Shown here one piece after another: positions 18,363 through 28,400 of a stretch of DNA of 64,000 bases (the first letter of the stretch is position 1; each line of letters begins with the position of its first letter). The notes under the pieces are model-generated. The model ran no database searches and had not been told where the DNA came from. It worked only from the letters and a program-made list of their open reading frames with translations. Source of the stretch: an uncultured Lachnospiraceae bacterium (lineage in GTDB: Bacteria; Bacillota; Clostridia; Lachnospirales; Lachnospiraceae); NCBI GenBank assembly GCA_902768735.1, contig CACXMK010000003.1:46870-110869 (forward strand). The letters are read 5' to 3'. The position numbers and the translations under genes were made by a program.

Positions 18363-18397
18363 AAAACGAGCGGGCCGTAAAGCCTGCTCGTTTTTTA
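18363..18397 (+). terminator. Terminator of argG
   Basis: AACGAGCGGGC pairs with GCCTGCTCGTT around a 6-base loop, followed by TTTTTTATT. Strong intrinsic terminator 12 bases after the stop. Confidence 0.9.
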
Positions 18398-18412
18398 TTC
18401 TCAGTATAATTA

Positions 18413-19285
18413 TCAGTAATCTTCAAGAAAAGAATGCTTCTCGCCGTGGATCTTATAGCCAAGCACTTTGTTCAACACTACATTTTCCGTGCTTCTGAAC
18501 AGGTTCTTCTCCACCTGCGGATTGGTCTTTTTGAGCTCGGCGATCAGTTTTTTGATCTCAAACCGCTTTGAAGTCAGGGCGTCGCTTTCAGCGGACAGCC
18601 GCTCGTTCTCTTCAGTAAACCGGCAGGCGCACTGCAAAAAGCGCAGGTGGTTATAATCCCGCCAGGCTTTGATGTGCTCCTCCCGTATCAGATACATGGG
18701 GCGGATCAGCTCCATTCCCTCGAAATTCGTGCTGCGGAGCTTCGGCATCATCGCCTGGTACTGACCGGAATAGAGCATCCCCATCAGGATCGTCTCAATG
18801 ACGTCGTCATAATGGTGGCCGAGCGCTATTTTGTTACAGCCCAGGTCCTGCGCCTGCCTGTACAGGTATCCCCTGCGCATTCTCGCGCAGAGATAGCAGG
18901 GGGACTTTTCGATCCGGTAGACGGAATCGAAAATGGGAGTCTCAAAGATCCTGACCGGAATGCCGAGGATTCTGCAGTTCTCCTCGATGAGAGCGCGGTT
19001 CACAGGAAGATATCCCGGGTCCATTGAGATAAAAGAGAGGGAAAAAGGGAACTTGTTGTGACGCTTGATCTCCTGAAAGAGCTTCGCCATCAGCATTGAG
19101 TCCTTCCCGCCGGAAATACAGACGGCGATGTGATCTCCCTCCTCGATGAGGCCGTACTGCACTACGGCTTTCTCAAATTTCCCTTCCAGGTCGTGCTTGA
19201 ACTTTTTGCGTATGCTTTTTTCAATATCCTCCAGGCTGTTCGCGGGCTGGTCCGCGTACAGGGAAGGTATGCCGGGATCTGTCAT
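18413..19285 (-). CDS. TtcA-family tRNA 2-thiolation ATPase
   Basis: PP-loop ATPase of the TtcA/TilS-like group, which thiolates cytidine 32 of tRNA using an iron-sulfur cluster. Seen: SGGKDS at about 58-63, the paired Cys in PCYLCARMRRGYLY, ALGHHYDDVIETILM, and a third Cys in the CACRF segment. The C-terminal region (about 225-290) is helical and longer than in E. coli TtcA. The ATG lies 5 bases after GAGGT. It is the last gene before the converging argG terminator and follows pyrI by 38 bp. Specific tRNA target is inferred from the family only. Confidence 0.85.
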   Translation of the reverse strand: MTDPGIPSLYADQPANSLEDIEKSIRKKFKHDLEGKFEKAVVQYGLIEEGDHIAVCISGGKDSMLMAKLFQEIKRHNKFPFSLSFISMDPGYLPVNRALIEENCRILGIPVRIFETPIFDSVYRIEKSPCYLCARMRRGYLYRQAQDLGCNKIALGHHYDDVIETILMGMLYSGQYQAMMPKLRSTNFEGMELIRPMYLIREEHIKAWRDYNHLRFLQCACRFTEENERLSAESDALTSKRFEIKKLIAELKKTNPQVEKNLFRSTENVVLNKVLGYKIHGEKHSFLEDY

Positions 19286-19323
19286 TCATTACCTCGCACT
19301 ACACTCTTCTCCTTAAGAAGATC

Positions 19324-19773
19324 TTATAAGAACATCTTTGCCGTTTCACCGTAGGAATGCTTTTCTTCGCAGTACCTGCAGCGGTAAATGCCGCGCTTTG
19401 CATCTGCCAGATAGAAAATATGCGGCAGCTCCTGTTCTACAGAGGAGATGCAGCGGGGATTGTGGCACTTGAGAACGCCCTTGATCTCCGCCGGCAGCGT
19501 CATTTTCTTCTTCTCTACGATCTTTCCGCCCTTGATCACGTTTACAGTGGCCTGCGGAGAGACGAACGCGACGGCGTCAAGATTGATAAGATCAGGATCA
19601 CATTCGACCTTGAGGATATCCTTGCGTCCCATGTCGTTGCTCCGGGCGTTCTTGATGATCGCCACCGGATAGTCTTCCCTGTCAAGATGGAGATAATGGT
19701 AGATCAGCATTGCCTTTCCGGCTTCAATATGGTCAAGCACGATCCCTTCTACGATCTTTCCTACATTTAACAT
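19324..19773 (-). CDS. pyrI: Aspartate carbamoyltransferase regulatory chain
   Basis: Binds CTP/ATP and tunes PyrB. 149 residues with the N-terminal allosteric domain (VGKIVEGIVLDHIEAGKA, NARSNDMGRKDILKVE) and a C-terminal zinc domain with four Cys (CHNPRC and CRYC about 30 residues apart). The ATG lies 6 bases after GGAGG. It follows pyrB by 46 bp. Having pyrI implies a class B holoenzyme with allosteric control. Confidence 0.95.
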   Translation of the reverse strand: MLNVGKIVEGIVLDHIEAGKAMLIYHYLHLDREDYPVAIIKNARSNDMGRKDILKVECDPDLINLDAVAFVSPQATVNVIKGGKIVEKKKMTLPAEIKGVLKCHNPRCISSVEQELPHIFYLADAKRGIYRCRYCEEKHSYGETAKMFL

Positions 19774-19819
19774 TCGAAACCTCCTTCTAAATCATTCCAT
19801 ACAGATCAGGCTGACCGGG

Positions 19820-20737
19820 TCAGTCCACACGGATGCCGAGCAGCGTCAGGATCAGGGCCATACGGACGTATACGCCGTATTGGACCTGTTTGAAGTAAGC
19901 CGCCCTCGGATCTTTGTCGACTTCCACGGAGATCTCGTTGACACGCGGCAGGGGATGAAGGACATACATGTCTTTCTTTGCGCTGCGCATGAGCTTTTCG
20001 GTCAAAACATAGAAGTCCTTCAGTCTGATATAATCCTCTTCGTTGAAGAAGCGCTCTCTCTGTACACGAGTCATGTAGAGAAGGTCGAGTTTTGTGATCA
20101 CATCTTCGAGCTTGATGCACTCCTCATACGTATATCCCTTCTCATCGAGGAGATCGATGATGTAGTCGGGAACCTTAAGTTCAGGCGGGGAGATAAAGAC
20201 AAAGTGGACCCCTTCGTATCTCGCCATAGTCTTTACGAGCGAATGAACGGTCCTGCCGAACTTAAGGTCTCCGCAGATACCGATCGTGAAGTTTGAAAGA
20301 CGTCCTTTGAGCTGACGGATGGTCATCATATCCAGAAGTGTCTGGGTGGGATGCTCATGCCCGCCGTCACCGGCGTTGATGACAGGAATGTCGGAAAACT
20401 GGGAGGCGACAAGTGCGGCGCCTTCCTTATTGTGCCGGATCGCGGCGATATCCGCAAAGCAGGAAACGACGCGGATCGTATCGGCAACGCTCTCACCCTT
20501 GGCGGCTGAGGACTGGGAAGCACCTGCAAAACCGAGTGCCTTTCCGCCGAGGTTCATCATGGCAGCCTCAAAGCTCAGACGGGTTCTCGTGCTGGGCTCA
20601 TAGAACAGTGTCGCGATCTTTTTCCCGTCGCACGCGTGCGCGTATTTCTCAGGGTTTTTCTCGATGTCGGCAGCCAGATCGAAAAGATCGTCCAGCTCCT
20701 TTAAGGTAAAATCCGATGGTGTGATACAGTGTCGCAT
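19820..20737 (-). CDS. pyrB: Aspartate carbamoyltransferase catalytic chain
   Basis: Condenses carbamoyl phosphate and aspartate, the first committed pyrimidine step. 305 residues with the carbamoyl-phosphate loop STRTRLSFE (about 52-60), [16 protein letters not shown], the 80s loop residues SSAAKGES, and HPLPRVNEI. The ATG follows AAGGAG by 4 bases. Operon partner of pyrI. Its carbamoyl phosphate could come from the CarB encoded at 49 kb. Confidence 0.96.
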   Translation of the reverse strand: MRHCITPSDFTLKELDDLFDLAADIEKNPEKYAHACDGKKIATLFYEPSTRTRLSFEAAMMNLGGKALGFAGASQSSAAKGESVADTIRVVSCFADIAAIRHNKEGAALVASQFSDIPVINAGDGGHEHPTQTLLDMMTIRQLKGRLSNFTIGICGDLKFGRTVHSLVKTMARYEGVHFVFISPPELKVPDYIIDLLDEKGYTYEECIKLEDVITKLDLLYMTRVQRERFFNEEDYIRLKDFYVLTEKLMRSAKKDMYVLHPLPRVNEISVEVDKDPRAAYFKQVQYGVYVRMALILTLLGIRVD

Positions 20738-20762
20738 AATACTCCTTTCTATGATGGTTTTA

Positions 20763-21266
20763 TTATGTCAGTGTCTCGTAACCGATCTCGCGGGAAGAAA
20801 GGAACTTCTGCATCGCTTCGTCCCAGATTCTGTCCGCGTTCCTGTCGAGCGTGAAGTCCTTGAGAGCAATCCCTGTGACCAGCGTGACTTCAGATCCGTC
20901 ATAGCGGATGTTGAGGACCATCGCCCCCGTACTCTTTATAAGCTGCGGATAGCCTGCATCTGTCAGAAGCCGCTCCATGTGGTCCGGCCGCAGATGCAGG
21001 ACGATGGAAAGGGAAGCCGGCGCTTTTTTGCCTCGGATCAGCTCCCGCATGTGTCCACGCACATCCCCCCACGCGATAAGCGGATAGGGATGCTCTTCCT
21101 CTTCCCACTCCTTAGTGGAATAGAAATTCCTGTTGATCGTTCCGTCGAGCACCCAGCTAACCTGCATACTAAGAGAAGCCTCTTCCAGCAAAAAAGAGTC
21201 AAATGACCCGCCGGAGAGAAGCTTCGTCATGAAATTTCCTGTCTCGGTGATCCTGAATGCCTTCAT
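20763..21266 (-). CDS. Small uncharacterised protein (DUF5721-like)
   Basis: A 167-residue soluble protein of unknown role. It starts with a GAGGAG ribosome site and ends 25 bp before pyrB. It has no membrane helix or signal. Central segments [17 protein letters not shown] and [10 protein letters not shown] suggest alternating beta strands, then a C-terminal helix with [14 protein letters not shown]. It resembles a family I recall as DUF5721 in Lachnospiraceae, seen next to pyrimidine genes, but I cannot confirm this by search. A house-keeping role tied to pyrB is only a guess. Confidence 0.7.
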   Translation of the reverse strand: MKAFRITETGNFMTKLLSGGSFDSFLLEEASLSMQVSWVLDGTINRNFYSTKEWEEEEHPYPLIAWGDVRGHMRELIRGKKAPASLSIVLHLRPDHMERLLTDAGYPQLIKSTGAMVLNIRYDGSEVTLVTGIALKDFTLDRNADRIWDEAMQKFLSSREIGYETLT

Positions 21267-21308
21267 AAGCTCCTCACGTTGTTGATGATCGTTCCACAGT
21301 AACGCCTG

Positions 21309-21602
21309 TTACAGGAATATGATTTTAGAAGTCGCGATATGCAGCGCGAGCCATGCTCCGATCTGAAGGATCAGGATCAGCGGAAGGCCGTAACGGAAAA
21401 GGACCTTGCGCTTCTTGTGTCGGAATATGATCATACCGGCAATGCATCCGATACTTCCGCCCAACAGGGCAATAATAAGGAGCACAGATTCCGGGATACG
21501 GAATCGGCGCTCCATTGCGCGTATCTTATCAATGACCATGGTGGAAAGGCCGATGAGGTTCATGATGAGAAAATAGAGTAAAAGCATGGTCCTTGTATTC
21601 AT
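21309..21602 (-). CDS. DUF1294 membrane protein
   Basis: A 97-residue membrane protein. Three or four hydrophobic helices and the family motif DKIRAMERRFRIPES followed by LLGGSIGCIAGMIIFRHK mark DUF1294. The frame is open from 21749, but ATG at 21602 sits 6 bases after AAAGGAG and removes an odd N-terminus that would overlap the next gene, so the short form is chosen. Function of the family is unknown. Confidence 0.82.
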   Translation of the reverse strand: MNTRTMLLLYFLIMNLIGLSTMVIDKIRAMERRFRIPESVLLIIALLGGSIGCIAGMIIFRHKKRKVLFRYGLPLILILQIGAWLALHIATSKIIFL

Positions 21603-21711
21603 GAACGTCTCCTTTCCGAAATTCCTGTTGACTATTGTATAAGTTTCGGAGAGGACATGCAATAAAAAAAGTATAAACAAAAAGACAAACAATTTGCGAA
21701 TGTGAACAGCC

Positions 21712-22704
21712 TCAGAAATTCTCCCAGTCCTCGTACTCCGTTCCGACACCCTTTGCGTCAGGATCTGCTTCTTTCACGTTTATGGTGATCGTCGAGCGGT
21801 AATTCTTCCTGAGCCCGATCTCCTGCTGTCCGTTATCAAACGTCATTGTTTCATACTGGCCTTCCGGACGCTGGCCAAAGGATTCCTTCTCACCATACCA
21901 GTTCTTACCTATACCGTCTTTGATGATATATGTGCCGGCAGGCAGGCTTGCAGTAGCCTGGCCGGAACCGCCGATAAAAAGAGTTCTCGCCAGAGTGCCT
22001 TTTGCCGTGTAGATCTTCACCAGCATTGCAGTTTTGGAATCCGTATTAAACTTTATACAAAGCTCAGTGTTGCTTCCCTTTACTGCCGGATTCGAATACA
22101 ATTGGCCGGTCTTCGGCCATGATTGCACACAGTTCTTCGCGCGCGACTCCCAGTCTCCGTGTTTACTGGACGAAAAAGCTTTCTTTGCGCTGTAGAATTT
22201 CTTCTGTAACACAAGCGCGCCGCCACGCAAATAGTCATACTCTCCGCCCATAGGACCTGATAACAGATCATAAGCAGCGTCTTCGTCTTCCATGATCAAA
22301 AGTCCCGGCAGCAACTTAGCATATCCGTCGGCATCGAGTGTGTCTGTTTTCTTCAGGCCGAACGCCTTCTGAACGGCATTAAGCGCGCCTAAGGTCTTAG
22401 GGCCGACTGCGCCATCTGCGGCAATGTCCTGCCCCAAGGCGATCAGGGTTTGTTGTACTCCCTTTGCGACATTCCCCCTGCTGCCGTTTTTGATCACTTC
22501 ACCCGCCTTAAGAGCTTTGTAGACGGTGCGATAGGTATCGTTATCGAGCGCATCCAGCATTTCTTCGACAGGAACCTTTGCGGAGCTCTCCTTAACCGCT
22601 CCTGAGGCATACGTCCTCATTACTGTCCCCGGGAGGGGATTACAAAGTCCCGCCGCAAGGCAGATCGCAAGCAATAATACAGTTTTGGAAATGCATTTAC
22701 ACAT
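21712..22704 (-). CDS. Secreted peptidoglycan-binding-domain protein
   Basis: Exported 330-residue protein. The ATG at 22704 lies 8 bases after GAGGAGG and opens a signal peptide (about 1-30: CISKTVLLLAICLAAG). A PG_binding_1 domain follows (about 75-130: GSRGNVAKGVQQTLIALGQ, DGAVGPKTLGALNAVQ). The C-terminal 170 residues are beta rich with SLPAGTYIIKDGIGKNWYG and an invariant-looking GQRPEGQYETM; no catalytic domain is recognised. It may bind the wall and present or modify it. The frame extends upstream to 22761 but without a ribosome site. Confidence 0.78.
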   Translation of the reverse strand: MCKCISKTVLLLAICLAAGLCNPLPGTVMRTYASGAVKESSAKVPVEEMLDALDNDTYRTVYKALKAGEVIKNGSRGNVAKGVQQTLIALGQDIAADGAVGPKTLGALNAVQKAFGLKKTDTLDADGYAKLLPGLLIMEDEDAAYDLLSGPMGGEYDYLRGGALVLQKKFYSAKKAFSSSKHGDWESRAKNCVQSWPKTGQLYSNPAVKGSNTELCIKFNTDSKTAMLVKIYTAKGTLARTLFIGGSGQATASLPAGTYIIKDGIGKNWYGEKESFGQRPEGQYETMTFDNGQQEIGLRKNYRSTITINVKEADPDAKGVGTEYEDWENF

Positions 22705-22782
22705 GTCGGTAACCTCCTCATTGTTTGTCCTTGTCTTTATTATATCATCATTATTTCGCACACTCGTATGATTCCAAGAAAA

Positions 22783-22808
22783 AAAAGAGAGCCATTAAGC
22801 TCTCTTTT
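22783..22808. terminator. Bidirectional terminator
   Basis: AAAAGAGAGC and GCTCTCTTTT form a 10-bp stem with a 6-base loop, with a T run on the minus strand (plus-strand A run at 22779-22786). It ends the antiporter transcript before the next gene's promoter. Confidence 0.8.
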
Positions 22809-22865
22809 ACCTCTGTGAAACCAATCGTGATATTTTAATTTTCTCTCTCACGCTCTCCGGATTTC

Positions 22866-24176
22866 TCACTCCCTCCAGATGGAAAGCACTACAAACACAG
22901 CGAGAACAAACGGATAGATCAAAAACGGTATCAGTGAAACGCTTGTCACCCCTGCGATGCCCGCTGCCACAAGGAGCTGCGCTCCGTAAGGAATAATGCC
23001 CTGCGCGATGCAGGAGCAGGTGTCGAGAAGGGACGCCGTCTGGCGCGGATCCACGCCGTATTCTGTTGTGATATCTTTCGCGATCGGCGCTGCGATGACG
23101 ATCGCCACGGTGTTATTAGCTGTCGCAATGTCCATGAAGACCGTTAGGAACGCGATCCCGAACATGCCGCCGCGCTTGCTGTCTGCTTTTTTGCGGATAA
23201 ACGCGAGGATCGCTTCAAATCCGCCGTTTTCTTTCATGAGCGATGCGATGGATGCCACCAGCATCGTGACGATCATTGTCTCAAACATGCCGTTGATGCC
23301 GCTCCCCATGGAGGAAAGCGCCGACGAATAAGTAAGGGAACTCGTTGCGAGTCCGACAAAAACAAACAGGAGGATTCCGACCATCAGCACTAAGAATACG
23401 TTGATACCCAGGATCGACAGTCCAAGAACGATAAAGTACGGAAGTGCCTGCCAGATATTGTACTCAAAAGTTCCGATCGCCGCTCCCTTGCTGACAAAGG
23501 CAAAAATGACAACGATCACAAAGGTAATACATGCCGCCGGCAGCGCCACCTTGATATTCGTTCGGAATTTATCCTTCATCGCGACGCCCTGCGTCTTTGT
23601 CGCCGCGATCGTTGTGTCCGAGATGAACGAAAGGTTATCCCCGAACATCGCGCCGCCGACAACAATGCCGACGCAGAATGGCAGCGACATTCCTCCGTTC
23701 CGCGATACCGCACATGCGATGGGTGCCAAAACAGAGATCGTTCCTACGCTCGTTCCCATCGCCATGGAGATCAGGCACGCGATCAGGAACAGCCCCGGCA
23801 AAGCAAACCGTCCGGGAATAACACTTAAAAGCAGGTTTGCCGTACTCGACGCACCGCCCGCCTCCGAAGCGATACCGCTGAAGGCGCCTGCCATTAAAAA
23901 AATAAACAGCATGATCACGATATTATCGTCACCGATCCCTTCCGCGCAGACATGGATCTTCTCATCAAAAGAAAGCTCCCTGTTCTGAAAAAATGCGACG
24001 ATCAGCGCGATCGAAAATGCAAGAACGACAGAGACGACATAAAAGCCCATCTGTCCCTCCGAAGGATGTACGTATTCAAAGTAAAGTCCGTTGCCGAGAT
24101 AGACGACAAGGAATAGCAAGATCGGAAGAAGCGCCCGCGGATTCGCTGCCGGCGTTTTTAGGTCTGCATTGTTCAT
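22866..24176 (-). CDS. Na+/H+ antiporter, NhaC family
   Basis: Polytopic transporter, 436 residues, about 11 membrane helices. Family marks: GTSVGTISVLAPIACAVS, GGAMFGDNLSFISDTTIAAT (the conserved GDNLS..SDTT signature), the mid-protein FETMIVTMLVASIASLMKE, and DTCSCIAQGIIPYGAQLL. It exchanges sodium for protons across the cytoplasmic membrane; the substrate could also include another organic anion or amino acid, since NhaC relatives vary. The ATG follows AGGTGA. It has its own promoter and terminator. A sodium circuit fits the Na+-type ATP synthase at 61 kb. Confidence 0.88.
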   Translation of the reverse strand: MNNADLKTPAANPRALLPILLFLVVYLGNGLYFEYVHPSEGQMGFYVVSVVLAFSIALIVAFFQNRELSFDEKIHVCAEGIGDDNIVIMLFIFLMAGAFSGIASEAGGASSTANLLLSVIPGRFALPGLFLIACLISMAMGTSVGTISVLAPIACAVSRNGGMSLPFCVGIVVGGAMFGDNLSFISDTTIAATKTQGVAMKDKFRTNIKVALPAACITFVIVVIFAFVSKGAAIGTFEYNIWQALPYFIVLGLSILGINVFLVLMVGILLFVFVGLATSSLTYSSALSSMGSGINGMFETMIVTMLVASIASLMKENGGFEAILAFIRKKADSKRGGMFGIAFLTVFMDIATANNTVAIVIAAPIAKDITTEYGVDPRQTASLLDTCSCIAQGIIPYGAQLLVAAGIAGVTSVSLIPFLIYPFVLAVFVVLSIWRE

Positions 24177-24193
24177 TTTAGTTCACCTCATGT

Positions 24194-24222
24194 GTTTTAT
24201 TTTTAGATATTACAATTGTCAA
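24194..24222 (-). promoter_or_regulatory. Promoter of the NhaC gene
   Basis: On the minus strand TTGACA, 17 bases, TAAAAC, ending 18 bases before the start codon. A dyad ATCAGAT / ATCTGAT (24225-24243) lies just upstream of the -35 and could be an operator or a weak terminator for the HD gene. Confidence 0.65.
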
Positions 24223-24242
24223 TGATCAGATCCCGTATCTGA

Positions 24243-24824
24243 TTATATCTCGTTTTCGATCTTCTCACGCGACCAGTCATCGACAGCCGTCCGCAGTTCA
24301 GTCATATACCCTGAAAACTTCATATTCTCCTGACCGTATGTAAATTGCAGGTCATATTCCAGAGGAAGCCAGGTGTCAATATTGGATTCATTGTGGGAAA
24401 TGATCGCCTCGATCTTATCCAGCGCTTTATAGAGCCTGGCCTCTTTCGTTTCAAGGGCCTCCATTTCGTCAAGAAGACACATCCATTCTGTGCGCTGCGG
24501 CTCAGGGAAAGAATCCACCCATCTGTGGAAAAGTTCGTCTTCCGTTGTCGCATCCGAATCCGTTTTTTCAAACGTCGGAATATCGCCTGTAAAGGATTCC
24601 CCGAGATCATGGATCAGACACATCCGGATGACTTTGTTCATATCAAGGTCCCGGTATTCCGGTATGCCGGTCATCAGCATGGCCATCAGTGCGATCCGCC
24701 AGCTGTGATCCGCTACGCTTTCTTTGCGATCTGCTTCCGTATAGCAGTGCCTCATCGTTGTCTTAAGGCGGGCTGCCTGAGACAGTATTTTCAACAATTC
24801 TTCAGGACTCATAATGCTGCTCAT
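24243..24824 (-). CDS. HD-domain nucleotidase (YfbR-like)
   Basis: Metal-dependent phosphohydrolase of the HD superfamily, 193 residues. Metal residues seen: His40 in VADHSW, His72-Asp73 in LIHDLGE and Asp136 in KALDKIEA. These and the spacing are typical of 5'-deoxynucleotidases such as YfbR. It probably strips phosphate from deoxynucleoside monophosphates. It lies 48 bp after maf, another nucleotide-cleaning enzyme, and downstream of the TIR-LRR genes. Confidence 0.85.
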   Translation of the reverse strand: MSSIMSPEELLKILSQAARLKTTMRHCYTEADRKESVADHSWRIALMAMLMTGIPEYRDLDMNKVIRMCLIHDLGESFTGDIPTFEKTDSDATTEDELFHRWVDSFPEPQRTEWMCLLDEMEALETKEARLYKALDKIEAIISHNESNIDTWLPLEYDLQFTYGQENMKFSGYMTELRTAVDDWSREKIENEI

Positions 24825-24872
24825 TTTACTTAACCTCTTTCATTCTAACCTTAAGGCTGTAGATCGATCGTA

Positions 24873-25478
24873 TCAGTACTCACTGAGCATTTCCCTAAGC
24901 TCGTGAACGAGCCTTGCGATCGGGAGCCCTACGACATTGTAATAGCAGCCGCGGATCCCTCTGATATAAATGCCAAAGCTCCCCTGGATCCCATAAGCTC
25001 CCGCCTTGTCATACGGTTCTGGCGTGGAGATGTATTCCTCCACTTCTTCCTCCGTCATCGGATAGACATCCACATCCGTGCACTCGTGAAATGTTCTGGT
25101 GCAGATATTCCCATTGTCATCTCTGATGATCAGCGTTACACCCGTGTAGACCTGATGGACATTTCCCTGGAGCCGTGTGATCATCTCCCTCGCCTGCTCA
25201 TGGTCGGCAGGCTTTCCGAGGATCTGGTGATCTGCTGCAACAACAGTGTCCGCTCCGATCACTGCCAAAAAATCGTCGGCTTTTTCTTCTTTTCCGCTCA
25301 AGATCCTGTCAGCCACTTCCCGCGCCTTCTGTAAGGACAGTTCCTCCACAACTTCTGCCGGGTGTGTGCTTGTAATAACTTCCTCTCCCCGGGAAGGGAT
25401 CACGACAAACGAAAGTCCCGCCTGATGTAAAAGCTCGCTCCGTCTTGGCGATGCCGATGCTAAAATAATCTGTTTCAT
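24873..25478 (-). CDS. maf: Maf-family nucleoside triphosphate pyrophosphatase
   Basis: Hydrolyses dTTP/UTP or modified nucleotides to monophosphates and is linked to septum control. 201 residues with the Maf start LASASPRRSELL, then the catalytic VIGADTVVAAD, LGKPAD, YDKAGAYGIQG (substrate site). The ATG follows GGAGAG. It starts 14 bp after the large TIR-LRR gene with no terminator between, so the array may read through into it. Confidence 0.95.
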   Translation of the reverse strand: MKQIILASASPRRSELLHQAGLSFVVIPSRGEEVITSTHPAEVVEELSLQKAREVADRILSGKEEKADDFLAVIGADTVVAADHQILGKPADHEQAREMITRLQGNVHQVYTGVTLIIRDDNGNICTRTFHECTDVDVYPMTEEEVEEYISTPEPYDKAGAYGIQGSFGIYIRGIRGCYYNVVGLPIARLVHELREMLSEY

Positions 25479-25492
25479 ACTATCTCTCCATT

Positions 25493-28400
25493 CTACCAGC
25501 GCTGTTCGATCTCCAGGTAGAAGCGCACGTCCTGCCCTTCCAGACTTTCAATGGCTTTCTCCATGTTGGAAGTAACCTTTACAAATTCGAGTCCTTCCAG
25601 GGAAAGAAGCGGTGTCAGATCCGTGATCCCGTTGTTATCCTGCAGATGCAGCTCCCTGAGTCCTTGATGTCCTTCCACAAATTCCGCAAATAACGCGTTC
25701 AGATCCTCCGCACTGCTCTCCTTTGTAAAAGCATTGCCGGCTAAGAACCAGCGGATCTCCTTACCTTCCAGAAAAGAAAGGAATCTTTCCGCATCGGTGT
25801 TATGGATCTCCAGGCTGTTATAAACCGGGATGGATGCCAGCGGTGAAAAGTCTTCGATCATGTTTCCATCCAGACGCAGGGAAAAACCGCCATCTCCGGC
25901 AGCTTCCGAAAAATCACATTCTGTCAGAGGTGATAAATCACTCACTTTAGTTCCCATGATATCCAGTTCCCGAAGGATCGTCAGGTTCTGTACTCCCTGA
26001 ATGCTATCCGCATTGCTTCCTCTGAGCGAGAGCCGCTGCAGATCCTGCAAAGTAAAAACAGAGGAAAAATCCGTCAGTTCATAACACCGCACAATATTCA
26101 AAGAAGCAAGTTCCCTGAAATTCTGGATCCCTTCAAGGCTCTCCAGCGGCTGAAGATATAGTTCCAGAGACTGCAGTCCTGTAAGCTTTTCCAAAAAACG
26201 GATGTCTGTCACAGGTCCGGGCTCAATCGTTGTCTCTTCGTTCGTGTTGTGGTCGTAAACAACAATCTTCGGCGAGCCGCTGCCGTTGTCCCATCTCTCC
26301 CGGATCTCACAGCTTTCACTGTCTATGACCATGTCGCCCGCTATAGCGATCCGTTTCACATGGCGCAGCATTGCATCCGGCAGTGTCTCCAGTTCGTCCA
26401 GCGAAAGAAGCGAGAATCCTGACCGGTCGAGTTCCCAGCCGCCCTGAGGATACTCTATCTGATACTTTACGAAGTTTCCTGCTTTCACAAGGTCTAACGC
26501 CTGTTCCTCCAGTTCAGGAGAAACTGTGATGGTAAGGCCTTTAAAGCGCTCCAAAGGTTTAAGGTTGTTCACTTCCAGCCCGACAAGTTTAAAGCTGCAT
26601 TCGTTGGAGTTGTCCATTCCTTCCAAAAAGCTAAGGTCCTTTACCTCTTCCACACTGTCAAGGTTGAGTTCCGATGTGCGGACATCCGCCATGGAAGGCA
26701 GCGTAAACCCTCCTGTGATCTCCAGTTTACTCAGCCTCATTCCGCTCAGTGCATCAAAGTCCGAAAGACGCGGGCAGTTGTAGATCGTGAGGACCCCTCT
26801 GTTATTTCCTATAACGGACTGATTCTGAAGGCCTTCCAAAGAACGCAGCACCATGCAGTTCTGTAACGTCAGATAAGGCGCCTTCCAGTCTTCCGGCATC
26901 GTTGAGAGGTCGGTGATGCCGCACCGCTCCAAAATGAGCTGCATGGACAGTTTCGGAAGCATCGACAGCTCCACCCGGTCAAGCCGTCTCAGCGTCAGAT
27001 AATCAACCTCGATGTTTTCCATGCAGGAAGCGATCCGGTCAAAATCCTGTGCATTATCAGGATCCAATGTAAGGGAAGTATACTTCCTAAAAGCGCCGAG
27101 CCCGGAATAGTCGCCTACACTGCCGACAAAACTGAACCTTGAGATCTCATCGCGTCCATCAGCGCACTCCTTCAAAAAATCAAGATCCGAAAGGTCGGCG
27201 CCGGAAAGATTGATATCGATCAGTTTTTTAAGACCACCTACGAAAGAAACATCCCGCAGCCGTCTCCTGTCTCCCGACATGATCGTAAGCCTCTCAAGAG
27301 CGCTGCATTTCCCGATCGTGCTGTAATCCTGCACAGAAGAGCAGTTATCGATCGTCAGTTCCCTGAGCGATGAAAGGGATCCAATAACGGAGATGTCCTC
27401 CAGATTCTCCAACCTCCTCAGTTCGAGTTCTTCAATGCTGTTTTTACCCTCCAAAAATGCCAGGGACCGGACCGGTACCGCGGTCAGGCTCACCTCTTCT
27501 AGTTTTTCGCATTTACTGAGACCGGACAGATCCACATATCCCTCTCTGCCACTTGCATTCAGAGTTAACTTTTTCAGCGTTGCGGGAGAAAAATAACTGA
27601 AATCCAAAGGTCTCGTCCCTGTAGTATCCAGAGTGACCTGCTGTAAATTCGTACACTTTCCCAGAACAGAGTAGTCCGTGTCACAGCGAAGCTGGATCCT
27701 CTGAATACCGGTATTCGTGATCCATGAGATTTCTCCGAGATCGCAATCCATGGCGGACATAGCAATCAGTTTGTTCAGTCCGCTCAGATCCGGCGCATCC
27801 GCCACATCAACTTCCGCCATTTGAAGGTCTTCCAAATTGGGCATGAGGGAGAGAAAACGGAGGTCATAGGATGTCCTTGTTACTTCGCTCCCGTCCTCGT
27901 TCCAGTACCAGCGTCTGTCCGCAGGATTCCCTTCTCCCGATTCGTTCGCCAGCTCATAAAGCATTTGCCCCCAGCTGAAGCTTATAGTCGCTGATGTCAA
28001 TCGGTCCGCATTTGTATAGTATTTAAAGTGTTCTCCGATGATCACAACACAGCTGATCTCTGCCAGTTCTTTCTCTGTAAGACCGGCCGGCAGCGGATAT
28101 GGGATCTCAGGCTCCTGCAAGACTTCCTCTGCCGCTGTTTCCTCTGCGTTGTTCGTGCTGCCCTGCATTCCTTTTGCAAAAAGAAACACAAAGATTGCAA
28201 GCAGAACAACTCCTCCTGCTGCGAGAAGGATCGGGAGACGGCTCTTTTTTGCCGGAAGGGCTTCAATGATCCTGTCTGCGACAAGTCCCGGCTCTCTTCC
28301 GACTGCGGAAAGAATATTGCGGGCGTAGATCGCGTTCCTTAAATCCTCCGGCATTTTTTCTTTGTCGATCTGAAGAGGCAGAACACTCTCTCCGTTAAAG

